Below, piece after piece: positions 42,406-44,107 of a stretch of 44,107 nucleotides of DNA (position 1 is its first letter; each line of letters starts with the position of its first letter). The position numbers and the translations under genes were made by a program. A model generated the notes under the pieces. That model did no database searches. It saw nothing but the letters and a program-made list of their open reading frames with translations, and was not told the origin of the DNA. Source of the DNA: Chloroflexota bacterium (GTDB lineage: Bacteria > Chloroflexota > Dehalococcoidia > Lucifugimonadales > Lucifugimonadaceae); contig JADFLG010000007.1 of assembly GCA_022564545.1 (NCBI GenBank), forward strand, positions 1 through 44,107. The letters run 5' to 3'.

Positions 42406-42975
42406 CTAACCCTCGATGGCGGCTGCATCGGCGGCGGCCTGCCACAGCTCTGCGGCGTGCACAAGTTTCGCCTCTGCTGTTGCGGCCCGGATCTGGTCGG
42501 CGACCAATGTGTCGAGGGAATTCTGGAAATATTCCTCGAACAGGATCAACCCGTCCTGCATTGCCATCAGCGCCTCAAGACCCAGCAGATACGAACTCAA
42601 GTGCTCGTCCGGCACATCAATCTCTTTCCACCGATTGATCACTGCCTGCGAATCAGTAATCAAATCGTGCACTGAACCCAGGCTGAGCGTAAACAAAGTG
42701 ACATGCTCGCCCTGTGAGAACACAATCGTGTCGTTGAACGTGTCGACCGTCTCGTTCCAGCGCACCGTGATGTCGTTTTGCATCGACACCACCTCGATGG
42801 CCTGCTTTTCGTACTCAGACACACTATTGTTGCTCGCGTAAGTGACCGCAACAATTATCGCGACTGCCAGCAGCGCGACAGTCGGGCTGAACACCGCCAG
42901 TAAAAAAGCACGACCGAGCCGGTCGCTGGATCCAGGCATTTTCTTTTCTGATATTACGTCCGTCATTCGGGTCAT
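42406..42975 (-). CDS. Membrane-anchored helical protein, unknown function
   Basis: A 189-residue protein with one N-terminal span (about 23-46, AFLLAVFSPTVALLAVAIIVAVTYA). About 140 mostly helical residues follow that should lie outside the cytoplasm. Segments such as ITVRWNETVDTFNDTIVF, LLGLEALMAMQDGLILFEEYFQ and IRAATAEAKLVHAAELWQAAAD suggest a four-helix bundle like those of sensor domains, but there is no signalling domain. Several Met codons near the N-terminus make the start uncertain. It is nine bases after the Ig-like protein gene, so they are co-transcribed. Confidence 0.65.
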   Translation of the reverse strand: MTRMTDVISEKKMPGSSDRLGRAFLLAVFSPTVALLAVAIIVAVTYASNNSVSEYEKQAIEVVSMQNDITVRWNETVDTFNDTIVFSQGEHVTLFTLSLGSVHDLITDSQAVINRWKEIDVPDEHLSSYLLGLEALMAMQDGLILFEEYFQNSLDTLVADQIRAATAEAKLVHAAELWQAAADAAAIEG

Positions 42976-42984
42976 ACACCAGGG

Positions 42985-43569
42985 TTACTCAACAAGCACA
43001 ACAGAAAGGGTCGACCGCGAATTCCCTTCGGAATCAGTCGCCATAGCCAGGACCGTGTGCATGGTACCCGAGGGGACGGTTGCACTGTCCCACATCGCCT
43101 CGTAGTAGCCAGACGACAGTCCGTAAATTGCGGTGATCGTCGTAGTCCCATCGATCAGTATTTCGACCGACAGGCTTCCGATAGGGTCGAAATCGTCGAC
43201 GGCGTCCACCCCAATAAACACAGGACCGCTAACGGTCGAGTCGTACGCCGGAGTCACAATTCGAATCAACGGATATGCAATATCAGGACCGTTGTACGCA
43301 GCCGTGTTCCCTGCCACGATGGTCGTCATCACGTTGTTGGTCAGCTTGCCGTAGAAGTCGGCAATCCCCGGATCCTGAATTTCTGTCCCAGCGGAAGTAA
43401 AAATGTCCCGGATAGCATCATCCATGATTTGCTTGATATCGGGAATCCAGGACGTGAGCGGGTTCTGCGACCCTGCATCACCTTCAGCTGCCCGGCCAAT
43501 CCCGCTCATGCTGATAAACGTGATTCCGATGACGATTCCGGCTACCAGACCAATAAGTGTTCGGCGCAC
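42985..43569 (-). CDS. Exported protein with Ig-like C-terminal domain
   Basis: A 194-residue protein starting at GTG (43569), preceded by AGAGG. A signal peptide (RRTLIGLVAGIVIGITFISMSGIGRAA) is followed by a helical region (TSWIPDIKQIMDDAIRDIF) and then a probable bacterial Ig-like domain: IRIVTPAYDSTVSGPVFIGVDAVDD, SLSVEILIDGTT, YYEAMWDSATVPSGTMHTVLAMATDSEGN. Such domains mediate adhesion or assembly. The gene starts two bases after the stop of the receiver-domain gene. Function unknown. Confidence 0.7.
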   Translation of the reverse strand: MRRTLIGLVAGIVIGITFISMSGIGRAAEGDAGSQNPLTSWIPDIKQIMDDAIRDIFTSAGTEIQDPGIADFYGKLTNNVMTTIVAGNTAAYNGPDIAYPLIRIVTPAYDSTVSGPVFIGVDAVDDFDPIGSLSVEILIDGTTTITAIYGLSSGYYEAMWDSATVPSGTMHTVLAMATDSEGNSRSTLSVVLVE

Positions 43570-43571
43570 CT

Positions 43572-44107
43572 CTATACCTCTGTCGAGCCCGGAGCAACTC
43601 CGAACTCTGAAGTTTCGGAATCGTCTTCGATCTGGAAGGTCTGGACCCGGCCGTTCCATCGAAACATCCGGCCGCGGTTCTCCTGCGCGACGCTCTCACG
43701 CTCGTTCGTAGAGCCTTCAAGGATTCGGTCGAGGATCACATCAACAGAGTTCTCGACCACCCCCAGCAGAGAACGGTCGATCCGTTCATCAATGTACGGA
43801 ATGCCCCATGACGCACTCTGGATAGCCCTGGCAAGGAGTTCGGGAGTACGCGCGGTGGCGGTGAGAAGGTATGACCACTCAAGGCCAAGACCAGTTGGAA
43901 TCATTGCCAGCCGCTCGGGGTCTGAGTAAGGCGATACGATCACGATTCCGACAGTTGGGTTGATCTTGCGCAGTGCGAACGCAGTGTCGATACCACCAAG
44001 GTCGTAATCAAGGTCAATGTCGATAACGATAACGTCCGGACGCAGCAGAACCGACCGCTCTACAGCGGTGTCCCGGTCCTGCGCACCACCGATGGTCGCA
44101 GTGCGGG
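43572..44107 (-). CDS. Response-regulator receiver-domain protein (partial, cut by window edge)
   Basis: The frame is open to the right edge, so the N-terminus is missing; 178 codons are visible. RPDVIVIDIDLDYDLGGIDTAFALRKINPTVGIVIVSPYSDPERL matches the central and later strands of a CheY-like receiver, with the phospho-acceptor Asp in VIDIDL. The C-terminal part (PYIDERIDRSLLGVVENSVDVILDRILEG, then REPSV-like acidic tail EDDSETSEFG) is not a helix-turn-helix I recognise. It may therefore be a signalling protein with an unusual output, or a receiver used for protein contacts. It precedes an exported Ig-like protein and a membrane protein on the same strand. Confidence 0.7.
   Translation of the reverse strand, partial: RTATIGGAQDRDTAVERSVLLRPDVIVIDIDLDYDLGGIDTAFALRKINPTVGIVIVSPYSDPERLAMIPTGLGLEWSYLLTATARTPELLARAIQSASWGIPYIDERIDRSLLGVVENSVDVILDRILEGSTNERESVAQENRGRMFRWNGRVQTFQIEDDSETSEFGVAPGSTEV

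Overview
The window is GC-rich bacterial chromosomal DNA. The gene mix fits a Chloroflexota genome, perhaps of the SAR202 or Dehalococcoidia type: sugar and amino-acid catabolism, a FbpABC-type transporter, several exported proteins with Pro/Thr-rich linkers, an Excalibur lipoprotein, a LexA of the GAAC-N4-GTTC type, and GTG/TTG starts. This placement is inference from gene content; no rRNA or other phylogenetic marker was compared. At least 39 protein genes and one tRNA gene are supported. Two genes are cut by the window edges.

Left end (1-2.8 kb, minus strand): a phage-type head module with a zinc-ribbon protein, a terminase large subunit and an HK97-type portal protein. A repeat-filled gap separates terminase and portal. 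A perfect SOS-box-like palindrome lies just upstream of the module. 3.0-7.0 kb (plus): a four-gene catabolic cluster with a uronate-dehydrogenase-like enzyme, two amidohydrolase-fold proteins with altered metal sites and a D-threonine-aldolase-type PLP enzyme. 7.1-9.6 kb (minus): a membrane class III adenylyl cyclase with five tandem PAS-like repeats of exactly 97 residues. 10-12 kb: an RG-tailed winged-helix-like protein, a divergent ROK kinase and two copies of a small inverted-repeat element.

12-16 kb (minus): tldD, tldE and a HEAT-repeat protein. 16.2-18.9 kb (plus): folC-fabF. 19-23 kb (minus): a Fe3+-type ABC transporter. 23.4-26.4 kb (plus): two exported proteins that share a domain, and a HypE/PurM-like protein. 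26.5-29.2 kb: rel and rpsT. 29.2-30.6 kb: a His-rich protein whose tail overlaps, in another frame, an Excalibur lipoprotein. 30.7-31.8 kb: lexA, with its own SOS-like operator, then tatA. 31.9-35.0 kb (minus): a tightly coupled operon of a TrmA-type methyltransferase, maf, tatB and tatC. 35.2-40.7 kb (plus): lipA, rsmI, metG, a polyprenyl synthase and nth. A third copy of the inverted-repeat element supplies the nth stop codon.

40.9-44.1 kb: tRNA-Glu(TTC) with a strong terminator, then an accessory stretch. This holds a probable toxin-antitoxin pair, a DUF6941-like protein and a minus-strand operon of a receiver-domain protein, an exported Ig-like protein and a membrane-anchored helical protein. 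The most interesting signals are the SOS-box link between lexA and the phage-like module, the alternating PAS array on the cyclase, the mobile inverted-repeat family, and the uncharacterised operon at the right edge.
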